The position numbers and the translations under genes were made by a program. From assembly GCA_029298735.1 (NCBI GenBank), contig JANSLP010000011.1, positions 186,001 through 250,000 on the forward strand: a stretch of DNA of 64,000 nt, written 5' to 3'. The notes beneath the pieces are model-generated. The model was not told where the DNA came from and made no database searches. It was given only the letters and a program-made list of their open reading frames with translations. Shown piece by piece: positions 43,658 to 53,137 of this stretch. This DNA comes from Ophiostoma sp. CBS 140.51. Its lineage: Eukaryota; Ascomycota; Sordariomycetes; Ophiostomatales; Ophiostomataceae. How positions within the stretch are numbered: position 1 is the first letter of the stretch; each line of letters opens with the position of its first letter.

Positions 43658-44282
43658 GGCGGTAATGTGGCGGGTGTAGTCTCTGGTGTTTGGTGTGTAT
43701 AGTGTGTATCGTATGGCGAATATAGATGACGAGCGCGACTTGAGCCGCAAGAATGGGGTGATGGAGGAAGGCAAAAAGACAAGACCAAACGAGAAGACGC
43801 GAAGACGCGAGGCAGAAGAAAAAGGAGTGAAAGGCAAAAGACGAAAGAAGAAAGAGCAATGGTCATCCAGGTCAAGCAAGCCAAGGTCAATAGTCCTCGG
43901 CGGTATCGATCCTGTCCCTGAGGACCCTCGAGGCGTAAGGCGGCGCTATGGACTGGGCTTGGGCTGGACCGACCTGCTGGTCCCACAACAGCTGTAAGTC
44001 TTATTCTAATTTGGGTTTCGCCGATGAGCAACACTGGAGAATATTAAATCATAAAAAAAAAATCAAAGAAAGAAAGAAAGAAAGAAAATCTGACACCATG
44101 TTGCTATGATGGGGTCCCCTCCTGCTCGCAGAGATGCCTAGACAATAGTTGCTTTTGCCACGAGGAGCTCTACGCCGAAGTCCCTACTTCAGTCTTTAGA
44201 CTTCACTGCTATTTCATTTCATCGCCAATCGTCCTAACCCCCACTGAAGCCTCCTTTCCACCATTCGAAAGCAACAATATAC
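43658..44282. other. Intergenic: esterase promoter and tRNA 5' flank
   Basis: Purine-rich leader (43760-43870), then a 10-base A run (44053-44062) and an AAAG microsatellite. No protein gene. Confidence 0.55.
44065..44084 (+). repeat. (AAAG)5 microsatellite
   Basis: Five perfect 4-bp units, about 200 bp upstream of the tRNA. Confidence 0.85.
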
Positions 44283-44386
44283 GGTCTGTTGGTCTAGTGG
44301 TATGATTCTCGCTTAGGGATACGGATTACGTAGCAACCCTGAGTACAACTTGCGAGAGGTCCCGTGTTCGATCCACGGACAGACCC
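44283..44386 (+). tRNA. tRNA-Pro (anticodon AGG) with a 32-bp intron
   Basis: A full cloverleaf can be drawn. The acceptor stem GGTCTGT (44283-44289) pairs with ACAGACC (44379-44385), followed by discriminator C. The D arm contains GGTCTAGTGGTATGA. The anticodon stem CTCGC/GCGAG has the AGG anticodon at 44315-44317. The T arm CCGTG-TTCGATC-CACGG is perfect. An intron of 32 bp (44319-44350) sits one base after the anticodon, the canonical nuclear position (between 37 and 38). The mature tRNA is 72 nt. A34 would be edited to inosine to read CCU/CCC/CCA. It splits the enzyme cluster between the esterase and the second SDR. Confidence 0.93.
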
Positions 44387-44533
44387 CATATTTTTGTTCA
44401 TTTTTTTGTCCCTTGAGCTCTTTGTTTTTGTTGATCTGATGTCGTTGATTTTGTATATATATATAAAAAACAGCAGGCAGTAAAGAAAAGCATTAATCAT
44501 TCTTGGCATCTATAGTACAAGCACACCCTTCAA

Positions 44534-45481
44534 TTACTCATCCTGCTTCCCCAACCGGATGCCGTTGACTTTGCGCTTCTGGATCCAGTCTTCAAACTGC
44601 TGGCCCAGCCACACGTTCCGTGTCGACTCGAGCGTTCCCTCGATCTCTGCGTACTTGCCGCCCGCTGCGTAAATGGCGCGGCCGTGGTACGCCGGGTTGA
44701 GTGCCAAGAACAGCAGAGCATTAGCAATATCAATGGGCTGGTTGATTGGCAGACTCTCGCGAATCCAGTGGTGAAGAACATGTGCTGTGAACTGTGTCTG
44801 CACAAAGGCCGGGGCCACCAGGTTGATGCGGATGCCGCCATGTGTCTCGCCTTCAATCTGGTCGCGAAGAGAGCGTAACAGACCCAAAACACCGTGCTTG
44901 GCCGTGTTGTAGATGGGAATGCCGGGTGTGTCGAGGTACGATGCGGCTGATCCCGTGATCACGAGCGAACCGCCGGGAGTATCCGTCTTTGCCGCTCGGG
45001 TGCCGGTCGCACCTTCCTGTGCAGCCTTCAACTGCTTCCGGAAGGTGCTGATCGCCAGCTTTGTCGTCAGAATAACGCCACGAAGCGTCACATCCAACAC
45101 CAGAAGCTTCGGCTCTTGTAGTTTTCCCGTCGCCTCATCGATTGTGTCAACGAAAACATCCTCGACAACCTCGTCAATGCCCGCGTTGGCAAACACCAGG
45201 TCAACGCGGCCATACTGTGCAATGACGCCCTCGAAGATGCGCAGCTGGTCAGCCCAAATTGAGACTGATCCCTCGTAAAAGCGGACACCCTCGCCCAGTT
45301 CGGCCGCCAGTTTTGCGCCGTTGACGCGATCAACATCCAAAAAGTTGACGACGGCGCCCAGGTTGTGCAGCCGCCGGACAGTGGCCTCCCCGATGCCAGT
45401 TGAGCCGCCTGTCAAAATGACCACCTTGTCTTTGGCCTGCTGGAAAAGCGGCAAATCCGCGGGGATCTCGAGGGATGTCAT
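44534..45481 (-). CDS. Short-chain dehydrogenase/reductase, probably NAD-preferring
   Basis: Single exon, 315 residues, ATG at 45481. Classical SDR: TGGSTGIG at 24-31, NAG at 99-101, a catalytic Ser in ITGSAASY (178-182), and Tyr191/Lys195 in YNTAKHG. Asp50 at the end of beta-2 (FLDVD) argues for NAD(H) over NADP(H). It resembles the fungal 15-hydroxyprostaglandin-dehydrogenase-like or alcohol-oxidising SDRs, and oxidation of a secondary alcohol is the likely direction. It is divergent from the MFS transporter across a 966-bp promoter. Confidence 0.93.
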   Translation of the reverse strand: MTSLEIPADLPLFQQAKDKVVILTGGSTGIGEATVRRLHNLGAVVNFLDVDRVNGAKLAAELGEGVRFYEGSVSIWADQLRIFEGVIAQYGRVDLVFANAGIDEVVEDVFVDTIDEATGKLQEPKLLVLDVTLRGVILTTKLAISTFRKQLKAAQEGATGTRAAKTDTPGGSLVITGSAASYLDTPGIPIYNTAKHGVLGLLRSLRDQIEGETHGGIRINLVAPAFVQTQFTAHVLHHWIRESLPINQPIDIANALLFLALNPAYHGRAIYAAGGKYAEIEGTLESTRNVWLGQQFEDWIQKRKVNGIRLGKQDE

Positions 45482-46447
45482 TGTGAGTGGCGGTGGAGGT
45501 TTGTCGTGGGAGTTGGGGTTCGTGATGGTCGCGCCTCTGCTAAGTGAATCTGGATCAACAAAACTACGTGGACTACTTCAATCCTCTTTTACTTCGTCTG
45601 ATCTAGACCAAATCTCAATCGCGATCGATATCGCTTATCACCACATCCGACGAGGCTCCTTCGAGGCTCCTACGAAACTAGCAAAATGACAACATCGTAG
45701 TGGACTCTTGGGTGATTTGCAGTTTTGAGTCCGGAACACGAGGAAAAGTGATGGAGAGCAATATTGGCAGCAGCTACCCGGTGGAAATAACGAATGTGAT
45801 GCGGACTGTACCTCCGGCGATGTGCAAAGGCGATGTGACGGCGATGCGGTGTTAGTCCCGGCGATGCCCAAAGCGGCTACACCGTCGTGAAGGCTAAGAG
45901 GCCCGTTCGGAGCGCCCCCAACAAAGAAAGAAAAAAGACAGTAAAAAGAAAGAAAAAGGGAACTAACACAAGCGGCCAGCCTAGCCCATCTGCAACGCGG
46001 GATTCATACTCCTGGTGCACTTTTTTGGTCGTCTTTTGTAGCCTCCCCCATGCTTCTCCCATGCCTTCTAGGGCAAGATCCTCTTCCTCTTTGACCGTGT
46101 TGACAGGCCCCAAGCAATTCAAGAATCATGGGTCCTTCTTGCGTGATCACGACCATGCAGAAAGCTTGCAAGTTTGCATGAGGAGCTTTGACAAATCTGC
46201 AAGGCCTGTAAGGACTACCGTGGTCTGCATGGTCTCCACGAGGTATGCATCTCCAAGGTGAACACAATGGATAAAAAGGAGGTCTTCGGCATGTGGAAAC
46301 AAAAGGCTGCAGACTGTCCTCTGCAGATCAACCTCAGCCTTCTCTCCATTGTCCTCACTTTGAGAGGCGTTCATCTCAATATCTCACATTGTTTACTTCA
46401 CCATCCTTTTTTAATTTCAGTTTTTCATTTCACCTCCCACACTCATC
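45482..46447. promoter_or_regulatory. Shared divergent promoter, SDR / MFS transporter
   Basis: 966 bp. It contains CATCCGACGAGG at 45645-45656, similar to the left arm and spacer of the 41177 inverted repeat, and several CGG/CCG pairs (for example around 45820-45880). No protein gene is seen. Confidence 0.4.
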
Positions 46448-48136
46448 ATGGGTCTCTGGGTCCTCGAACCAAAACAGCAGGGTGTCAAGGTGCCCGGCAC
46501 TGTCCATGTCGAGCGCGACACGGACGTGCTGCGGCACCTGACGGCGCATCTCAAGCACGGCAGCGGCAACGAAGAGGGCATTGTACTCGTGCCGCAGCCC
46601 AGCGACTCGGTCAACGACCCGCTCAACTGGCCGCGCGCCAAGAAGATCTTCCACTCCTACTTTTTGTCGTTTGGCACGGGCCTGGCCTCCGGAACATGCT
46701 ACTTTTTGAACCCTTCAGCCACGCTCATGGCCAAGCAGGTTGGCACGACTGTCACACAAATGTCGCGGTCTCTGGCTGTCCTGATGCTGTGTATGGGTAT
46801 CGCGAGTATCTTGACGACGCCGCTGGCTCGCATTTATGGCAAGCGCCCCATCTTTTTGCTGCTGGGTCTCGTCTCTGTCCTCGGTTACGGAATCTTGCTT
46901 GCCCATCCTTACAACCTGCACTACCTGTATGCCGGTCGTGCTCTCTGGGGTGCTGGTGCCAGTGGTCTGGAGTACCTAGTCAGTTCGAGTGTGGGCGACC
47001 TGTTCTTCGTTCATCAGCGCGGTTTCCACTTGGCTCTGTGGCACTTTGCTCTGGCCGGCGGAAACTCACTGGGCCAGGTGATTGCCAGCCAGATTGTGGC
47101 CGGCCAGGGCTATGTCTGGGCTTTCCGTTACGCTGTCATCTTCATGTCCATCTACGTCGTGGCGCTCTTCTTCTTTGCGCCTGAGACGACATATGTGCGC
47201 GCTAAGAAGTACGACACAGATGTGCTGGAGCTTCTGTCGGACGAGGTCAGCGAGGCTGGCGGTGCCGCCAGTGCCAGCACTTCCGACAACCATTTGCCGT
47301 CGGGTGCCAACGTCGACGAGAAGACGGCTGCTCAGACTCAGACCAAGACGGCCGACTTAGAGTCTGCTGGCCCGACCGAGACGCGCACTGCCTACGTCCA
47401 GTCTCTCCGTGTCTTCAACGGCCGCTACAGCGACGAGAACTACTTCAAGGCCCTCATTGCTCCCTTTGCGACGTACATGCTTCCTGGTGTCGTCTGGGCT
47501 GCCTACTCGTACGGTTGTGCCGTTGCCTTTTCGGCTTCGCTGTCCGTCTCGCTGTCCTCCATTTTCACGGTTGCTCCCTACAACTTTTCTACTCGCGCTG
47601 TCGGCCTTACAGTCCTCTCGCCCTTTGTCGCCAACATTATTGGCAACTTCATCCCCGGCCCCGTCGCCGATTGGCTCGTGACGTACATGTCCCGCAAGAA
47701 CGGCGGTGTCTATGAGCCCGAGTTCCGCAATATTTTGTGCATCCCGGCCTTGATCACTGGTCTCGCCGGCTACTGGGGCTTCGGTCTGGCCATCCACTAC
47801 AAGATCCACTGGTTTGCACCCGTCTTCTTCTTTGGTGTCGCTGCCTTTTCCGGTTCGATCTTGTCGCTCGTGTCCAATACGTATCTTCTCGACTGCCACC
47901 GCAAGCATGCTCAAGACGCTTACGCCGCTGTCACTCTCGTCAAGGCTGTCATGACTTTTGCCATTGCCTTTTTCATCAACATCTGGCTGGCCAAGTCGGG
48001 CCCCGTGCGTGTCTACTTTATCATTGGCACCATCCATGGCATTGGCTGCATCTATGGTCTGGTGCTCTACGTCTTTGGCAAGCGTATGCGTCTGGCCGTC
48101 CACCAGAATGCCTTTATCCAGCGTCATCTGCGTTAG
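46448..48136 (+). CDS. Major facilitator superfamily transporter (DHA-type)
   Basis: Single exon, 562 residues, ATG at 46448 (ATCATGG). Long hydrophilic N-terminus ending in DPLNWPRAKK, the usual lead-in of fungal drug:H+ antiporter-like MFS proteins. About 12 hydrophobic helices follow, with the conserved cytoplasmic loop after helix 2 (ARIYGKRPIF) and a hydrophilic central loop (about 260-320, Ser/Thr/Ala-rich) between the two halves. Such transporters export toxic small molecules or import substrates; direction cannot be told. At the end of the cluster it most simply moves the pathway substrate or protects against it. Confidence 0.92.
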   Translation: MGLWVLEPKQQGVKVPGTVHVERDTDVLRHLTAHLKHGSGNEEGIVLVPQPSDSVNDPLNWPRAKKIFHSYFLSFGTGLASGTCYFLNPSATLMAKQVGTTVTQMSRSLAVLMLCMGIASILTTPLARIYGKRPIFLLLGLVSVLGYGILLAHPYNLHYLYAGRALWGAGASGLEYLVSSSVGDLFFVHQRGFHLALWHFALAGGNSLGQVIASQIVAGQGYVWAFRYAVIFMSIYVVALFFFAPETTYVRAKKYDTDVLELLSDEVSEAGGAASASTSDNHLPSGANVDEKTAAQTQTKTADLESAGPTETRTAYVQSLRVFNGRYSDENYFKALIAPFATYMLPGVVWAAYSYGCAVAFSASLSVSLSSIFTVAPYNFSTRAVGLTVLSPFVANIIGNFIPGPVADWLVTYMSRKNGGVYEPEFRNILCIPALITGLAGYWGFGLAIHYKIHWFAPVFFFGVAAFSGSILSLVSNTYLLDCHRKHAQDAYAAVTLVKAVMTFAIAFFINIWLAKSGPVRVYFIIGTIHGIGCIYGLVLYVFGKRMRLAVHQNAFIQRHLR

Positions 48137-48993
48137 GAGCAAGGGGCTGAACAAAAGGTTGTTTGGTTGTTTGATAGACGTTTCTAAAATACCTTCCGTA
48201 TTTGATTTCATAATGATATAATTTAATTGATTATTTACATTTATTTTCTTGCTTTTTCGCCAAAATATCAAAAAAAGAAAAAGAAAAGAAAAAACCACAC
48301 GTCATCAAAACTATTGTCAAAAAATCGAGAATAAATATAGAGCATGCAAAAATAGTTACAAAAATACTACAAGACTCTCTCGGGTCATCCGAGGATCAGT
48401 TTTGTTTTTACCAACTCTCATTCCATCCATCTTTGATCAACCAATCTCTGGCCAGCGAGGCTAGATAGAGCCTCTAGCGTTTAGATTGCGACGAGGCTGT
48501 GTAAATTACAGTGACACCGTGGCAGGGCGTCTAGGCGAAATGGCCTGGAATGGCCTGTGGCGGCTGCGCTAGTGGCATTCTTTCAGAGAAAGCAGGCGAT
48601 TTGCGCTTGCCCATCTGGCGGCATGTGGTTGCCCGCTCCACTCAATTTCAGGGGAAACAGGCCTGCACACGTAAATTTTAAGCCGCGGTGCTGATTGGCG
48701 GGGACGCTCCTTCCACTTAACATCGAGTGTGTTCCTGCCTTTTCCTGCCAAATTGCTAGCATCGTGTTTGCTGGCCTCTTAAGCTGACGCGTGACGTCTT
48801 TCCTCGGCTTCACTTTTGTTGCATTCTCACACTTTTCGCAGTCTTTCGTCCCAACTGCACCACCAGCGCCCACTGCGCGCCGCTCTTGACCACTATACAT
48901 CACAGACACACTATGGTCTGATCCTCTCGCTTCTGACATCGTCGTTTCCTCTCCTTTTTCTGCCTTTTGGCGTCATAACGCCCACCCGCCGCC
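48137..48993. other. Intergenic between MFS and GUP1; cluster boundary
   Basis: AT-rich 3' flank of the MFS gene (48180-48380), then the GC-richer GUP1 promoter. No gene seen. Confidence 0.55.
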
Positions 48994-51103
48994 ATGTCGC
49001 TCTTTTCCTTCCTTCGCAGCATCTACGATGTTGACACCCTCGACACCCGTTTTACTACCCCATCGACTGTCCCTTACAAGCAAGACACACCGTCGTCCAA
49101 AGCGGCCGGCCACAATGGCACGCTCGGCCACGCAGACAGCCGTCGCGACGCGGCCGCCGAGATTGTGAAGCGCGCCGAACCGTCCAAGTGGCGGACGCCC
49201 GAGTTCTTTGTCTACTACTTTATCTTCTTGACCGTCGTGCCCTACATGTTCTGGGTCGCCTACGATGTATCGCGGCGTATGTCCTCCTGACTGGCTGGCC
49301 TTATTTGATGATCACAATCGCTAACTCTCTCCAGCATCTGATCCGCGTTATGCCAAATACGAAGACAAACTGGCGCCTGGCTGGATTCCAGGACGCAATG
49401 TTGTATGTTCACCACTTCCATGTATTATCACTACTATCTATACCCTTACTAACCCCCCAGGACACATCCGACTCGCAGTACCACACGTTCCGCTCAAACC
49501 TGCCGTACATGGCCCTCCTCCTCGTCTTCCATCCTCTTCTGCGCAAAGCTTGGAACTCTGTCTTCCCGACCTCGACCTCTGCATCGACATCCTCCCCGAC
49601 CCGCGCGCTCACGCCCGACCAGGCCAATGCCCGCAAGGAGCAGCGCCTCTCCTTTGACTACGTCTTTGCCTTTGTCTTCCTCGTCGCTCTGCACGGCATC
49701 TCGGCCGCCAAAGTCTTGGCCATCCTCTGGATCAACTACAACCTCGCCACCACCCTGCCGCGTCAGTACGTCCCTGTGGCTACCTGGGTCTTCAACATTG
49801 GCACGCTCTTTGCCAATGAGCTGGCCAGCGGCTACCATCTGGTGAACGTGGCTTCGTTGATCAGTGAGGGCTCTTGGGAGCCCATCTTCCATGCGACCAT
49901 CGAGGGCCACAAGACGGCCACGACCCTCGTGAACTGGGGCTCCTGGCTCGACGGCTTTGGCGGTATCATGCCGCGCTGGGAGATTCTCTTTAACATCACC
50001 GTGCTGCGCCTCATTAGCTTCAACCTCGACTACTACTGGAGCCACGGCGACCGCGGGTCCAGTCCGTTGGAGGTAGGTTTTCCCCTTCCCTTCCTATTTA
50101 CTTCCTTCCTTCGTACCGTCGCTAACAACCCCAGAAGAAGCAGCTCGATCCCGCCAGCCTCTCGGAGCGGGATCGTGTCACGATCTCCGCACCCCCGCAA
50201 GACTACTCTTTCCGCAACTATGTCGCCTACGCCATCTACGCCCCGCTCTACCTGACCGGCCCCATTGTCTCCTTCAATGACTTTGTCCACCAAGCCCGCT
50301 ACCGCCCGGCCACTATCGAGGGCCGCCGTACTCTGCGCTACGGTGTGCGCTTTGTTCTGTGTCTGCTGGCCATGGAGCTGGTCCTGCATTATGATTATGT
50401 TGGAGCCATCTCGCAGTCCGGCCCCAACTGGAGCTCTTACACGTCGGCCCAGCTGTCCCTCCTGTCCTTCTTCAACCTCCACCTCATCTGGCTCAAGCTG
50501 CTGTTGCCCTGGCGCTTATTCCGTCTCTGGTCTCTGCTCGACGGCGTCGACCCTCCGGAGAACATGCTGCGCTGCGTCAGCAACAACTACAGCACTCTCT
50601 CGTTCTGGCGCGCCTGGCACCGCTCTTACAACCGCTGGCTCGTCCGCTACATCTGGATCCCTCTCGGCGGCTCCAACTTCAAGTCGTGGCTCGGCGCCGC
50701 CCGCTCTTTGCTGACCTACATGCTCGTCTTTACCTTTGTCGCCCTCTGGCACGATATCCAGCTGCGCCTGCTTATCTGGGGCTGGCTGATCGTCTTGTTC
50801 TTTGTGCCCGAGGTCCTGGCCTCGTTCCTCTTCCCGCGCCGCCGCTGGTCCAATCGCCCCACGGCCTACCGCATGCTCTGCTGCGCCGGTGCCGTCATCA
50901 ACATCTTGATGATGATGAGTGCCAACCTCGTCGGCTTTGCCGTCGGCCTCGACGGTCTGCAGAGCATTGTCCACGGCATCGTCCACGACTGGTCGGGCTT
51001 CCTCTTCTTGATCACAGCGTGCGGCGCCCTCTTTGTCGGCGTCCAGGTCATGTTTGAGATCCGCCAGTCCGAGATGCGTCGCGGCATCTTGCTGAAGTGC
51101 TAA
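48994..51103 (+). CDS. GUP1: Membrane-bound O-acyltransferase Gup1
   Basis: Four exons: 48994-49276, 49335-49402, 49461-50072 and 50135-51103, with introns of 58, 58 and 62 bp. The product is 643 residues, in the range of fungal Gup1. It is a multi-pass MBOAT protein: first helix at about 70-90 (FFVYYFIFLTVVPYMFWV), then many hydrophobic helices. The MBOAT core includes SFWRAWHRSYNRWLVRYIWIPLGG and the presumed catalytic His in FVALWHDIQLRLLIWGW. In yeast, Gup1 remodels GPI anchors in the ER by adding a very-long-chain fatty acid, and affects glycerol uptake. The two 58-bp introns close to the N-terminus must be removed to join VSRP-SDPRYAKYEDKLAPGW. It converges on the AIG1-like gene (324 bp). 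Confidence 0.94.
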
Positions 51104-51427
51104 GTTGGAGAGAGAAGAAAAAAATGTGGTTGACAATATCATCTGTATGACTATGGTTTTTTTTTTTTGTGTTTGATTTATGGTTACTTTGCTAGCCATT
51201 ACTGAGCTAGCTGACTACATCTACATTATCACGGGAACATTGGGAGCATTTGCTTTTTTTTTATTTTTTTTATTTGTATATATACTTTTGAATTTCGAGT
51301 CTTTGAGAGAAAATTAAATATTAACGACATAACGCTTTGCTTTTCCTTCCTTCGCTTTGAGGGTATATCTCGCCAAATCGCTGAAAATAAAGAGCACAAC
51401 AAATCGCCAGTACATCATCCACACCCA
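51104..51427. other. Intergenic, convergent 3'UTRs
   Basis: Contains two long T runs (about 51155 and 51255) consistent with 3' flanks. No gene. Confidence 0.6.
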
Positions 51428-52252
51428 TTATGACTTGTTGGGCCGCACCATCTCGATATCGACGGCCAGTCGGTCCGCACGCGCAAACTTGCCCGTCATG
51501 CCTCCCTTGGTCTCCGTCGCCCACCGGCGCACCCAAATCAGACCCTGCACAATGGCAAACACCACCAAACACCCAACGGCGATGCCAAACACATACGCCG
51601 CAATCATGCCCGAACCGCCCTTTTGCGCCGGGTCCAGGAAGCTGTACACATAGAAACCCTTAGTCGCCCGTGTAATGTACGCCAGGCCCAGGTACAGCGC
51701 CAGCAGCACAATGAGGCCGGCCACGTGCACCCATGGCTGCGGTGCCGTCCGGGCAAACACAATCTCAAAGAGCGCGAACCCAGAGTTCATCGCGTGCTGC
51801 GATACGTTCCGCCACGCATCAAACCGCAGAGGGAACCAGGGGCCCGCGTACAGCTTGCCCCAGTAGACGGCCGTCACAATAAACGGATAAACAGTAATGG
51901 TCGAGTAGAAGAGGCCGTGAGCCTGCTGGAGGAAGCGCGGGAAACGGTCGAGCAGTGCCGAGCCGGTGCGCGCATATGTCGCTGTGTGGATGGCCGCGAC
52001 GATAAAGTAGAATGCCAGGCCCCAGTAGGTGAGCACCGTGAAATACGAGAATGTATCGCCGGCCGCCGCGCAGCCGCCGAGGTCCAGATTGCGGCAATCA
52101 TAGATGATGACCACAATCAGAGTGACCAATATGTAGATGCCAAAGAGACCGCGGAGAAAGGCGAGGACTGCTGGCCGCAGCAGCCACGAGGTCACGAAGC
52201 GGTGGGACGGGTCCCAGGGCTCGCCGTTCGATCTAAACGGACTGCGAACCAT
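51428..52252 (-). CDS. FAR-17a/AIG1-like multi-pass membrane protein
   Basis: Single exon, 274 residues. The start is the first ATG in frame, at 52252. Matches the fungal FAR-17a/AIG1-like family: N-terminal RFVTSWLLRP, then SYFTVLTYWGLAFYFIVAAIHT (about 70-95), VYPFIVTAVYWGKLYAGPWFP, SQHAMNSGFALFEI and a final LYLGLAYITRATKGFYVYSFLDP. Six hydrophobic segments are visible. Animal AIG1/ADTRP are threonine hydrolases of branched fatty-acid esters with a Thr and a His inside the membrane. A conserved Thr (YFTVLTYW) and His (SQHAMN) are present, so an intramembrane lipid-hydrolase role is possible (inference). The short cytosolic C-terminus is basic. Confidence 0.88.
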   Translation of the reverse strand: MVRSPFRSNGEPWDPSHRFVTSWLLRPAVLAFLRGLFGIYILVTLIVVIIYDCRNLDLGGCAAAGDTFSYFTVLTYWGLAFYFIVAAIHTATYARTGSALLDRFPRFLQQAHGLFYSTITVYPFIVTAVYWGKLYAGPWFPLRFDAWRNVSQHAMNSGFALFEIVFARTAPQPWVHVAGLIVLLALYLGLAYITRATKGFYVYSFLDPAQKGGSGMIAAYVFGIAVGCLVVFAIVQGLIWVRRWATETKGGMTGKFARADRLAVDIEMVRPNKS

Positions 52253-53110
52253 CTCATCGATGTGAAGTTGAAGTTGAGGAAGGACGTTAAACGTCAAAAA
52301 TCCGATTAGAGGATATGGCGTGAGAAGGTGAAAAGGAGGTCGATGGACTTGTTCCGAAAAAGGAAGTCGCGCTTGTTTGATCGAAATCGTCGTTGAGGAA
52401 GGAGCGACGGACAGAAACTCGATGGACGTCGGAGAAAAAGGTGAAGAGGCGAGAAAAAAGTGAGAGAAGTCCGAAAAGGAGGAGCGGCTGAACCGAAAAT
52501 TAAGAAGCAGGAAAGAAAAGCAGTCTGCCGTGCCGTGTGGCTTGCAATTCTGGGCGTTTTATTAATATCCTTGTCGAGCGTCGTATTTTCTTGGGAATAA
52601 GAAGGTCGTGAGAGCATAAATCTGGTCAAGGGTAGCAAAATTTGCACAGGGCTGGCCGAGGATCAATATATATGTGGAAAAACTAAAGATTTCGACAAAC
52701 AGACAAGACACAACTGAAGAAAAAAGAATTGTTCTGGCTGTGTCATCACATTATGAGTTTTGCAAGATATATATATTGTGCGTCTGTTGGTAGCAGTGTA
52801 AATCAATAAGCCATCCTGTAAAGCGTAGTCACGGACGAGCACAGATGTGTTGGTGCGCGCACAGTTCTGCGAATAGTTTCGTATCAAGAATAGGAGCAAA
52901 GGTGAGGCTGACAGCCAGTTTCATTCCTATCGTCGTTTATTTGCCAAATTTTGAGCTTCGGGTTTGTTCCTTCCCTTTTGGTCGTGGCTTCTATGTCACC
53001 AAGCCATGGCATGTCTTCCTTCCCCTTTCGCTCTTGTATCTCGGCACGTACCGCCGCCTGCCATTTTTAGGCCTCCGGTCACTTATAGACGTGGACCAAA
53101 TATTAGAGCA

Positions 53111-53137
53111 CACGTAATCCACGTAATGCACGCAATG
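53111..53137 (+). repeat. Three 9-bp tandem units (CACGTAATC/CACGTAATG/CACGCAATG)
   Basis: Head-to-tail units at 53111, 53120 and 53129, each differing by one base from the next. Confidence 0.7.

Noticed and set aside
42659..43879. 406-codon extension of the esterase frame
   Set aside because: The extra N-terminal part comes from C/T-rich leader DNA; HSL-type esterases begin near the ATG at 43657.
47357..48298. 313-codon minus-strand ORF opposite the MFS gene
   Set aside because: Antisense shadow; the plus strand shows clear transmembrane helices and MFS loop motif.
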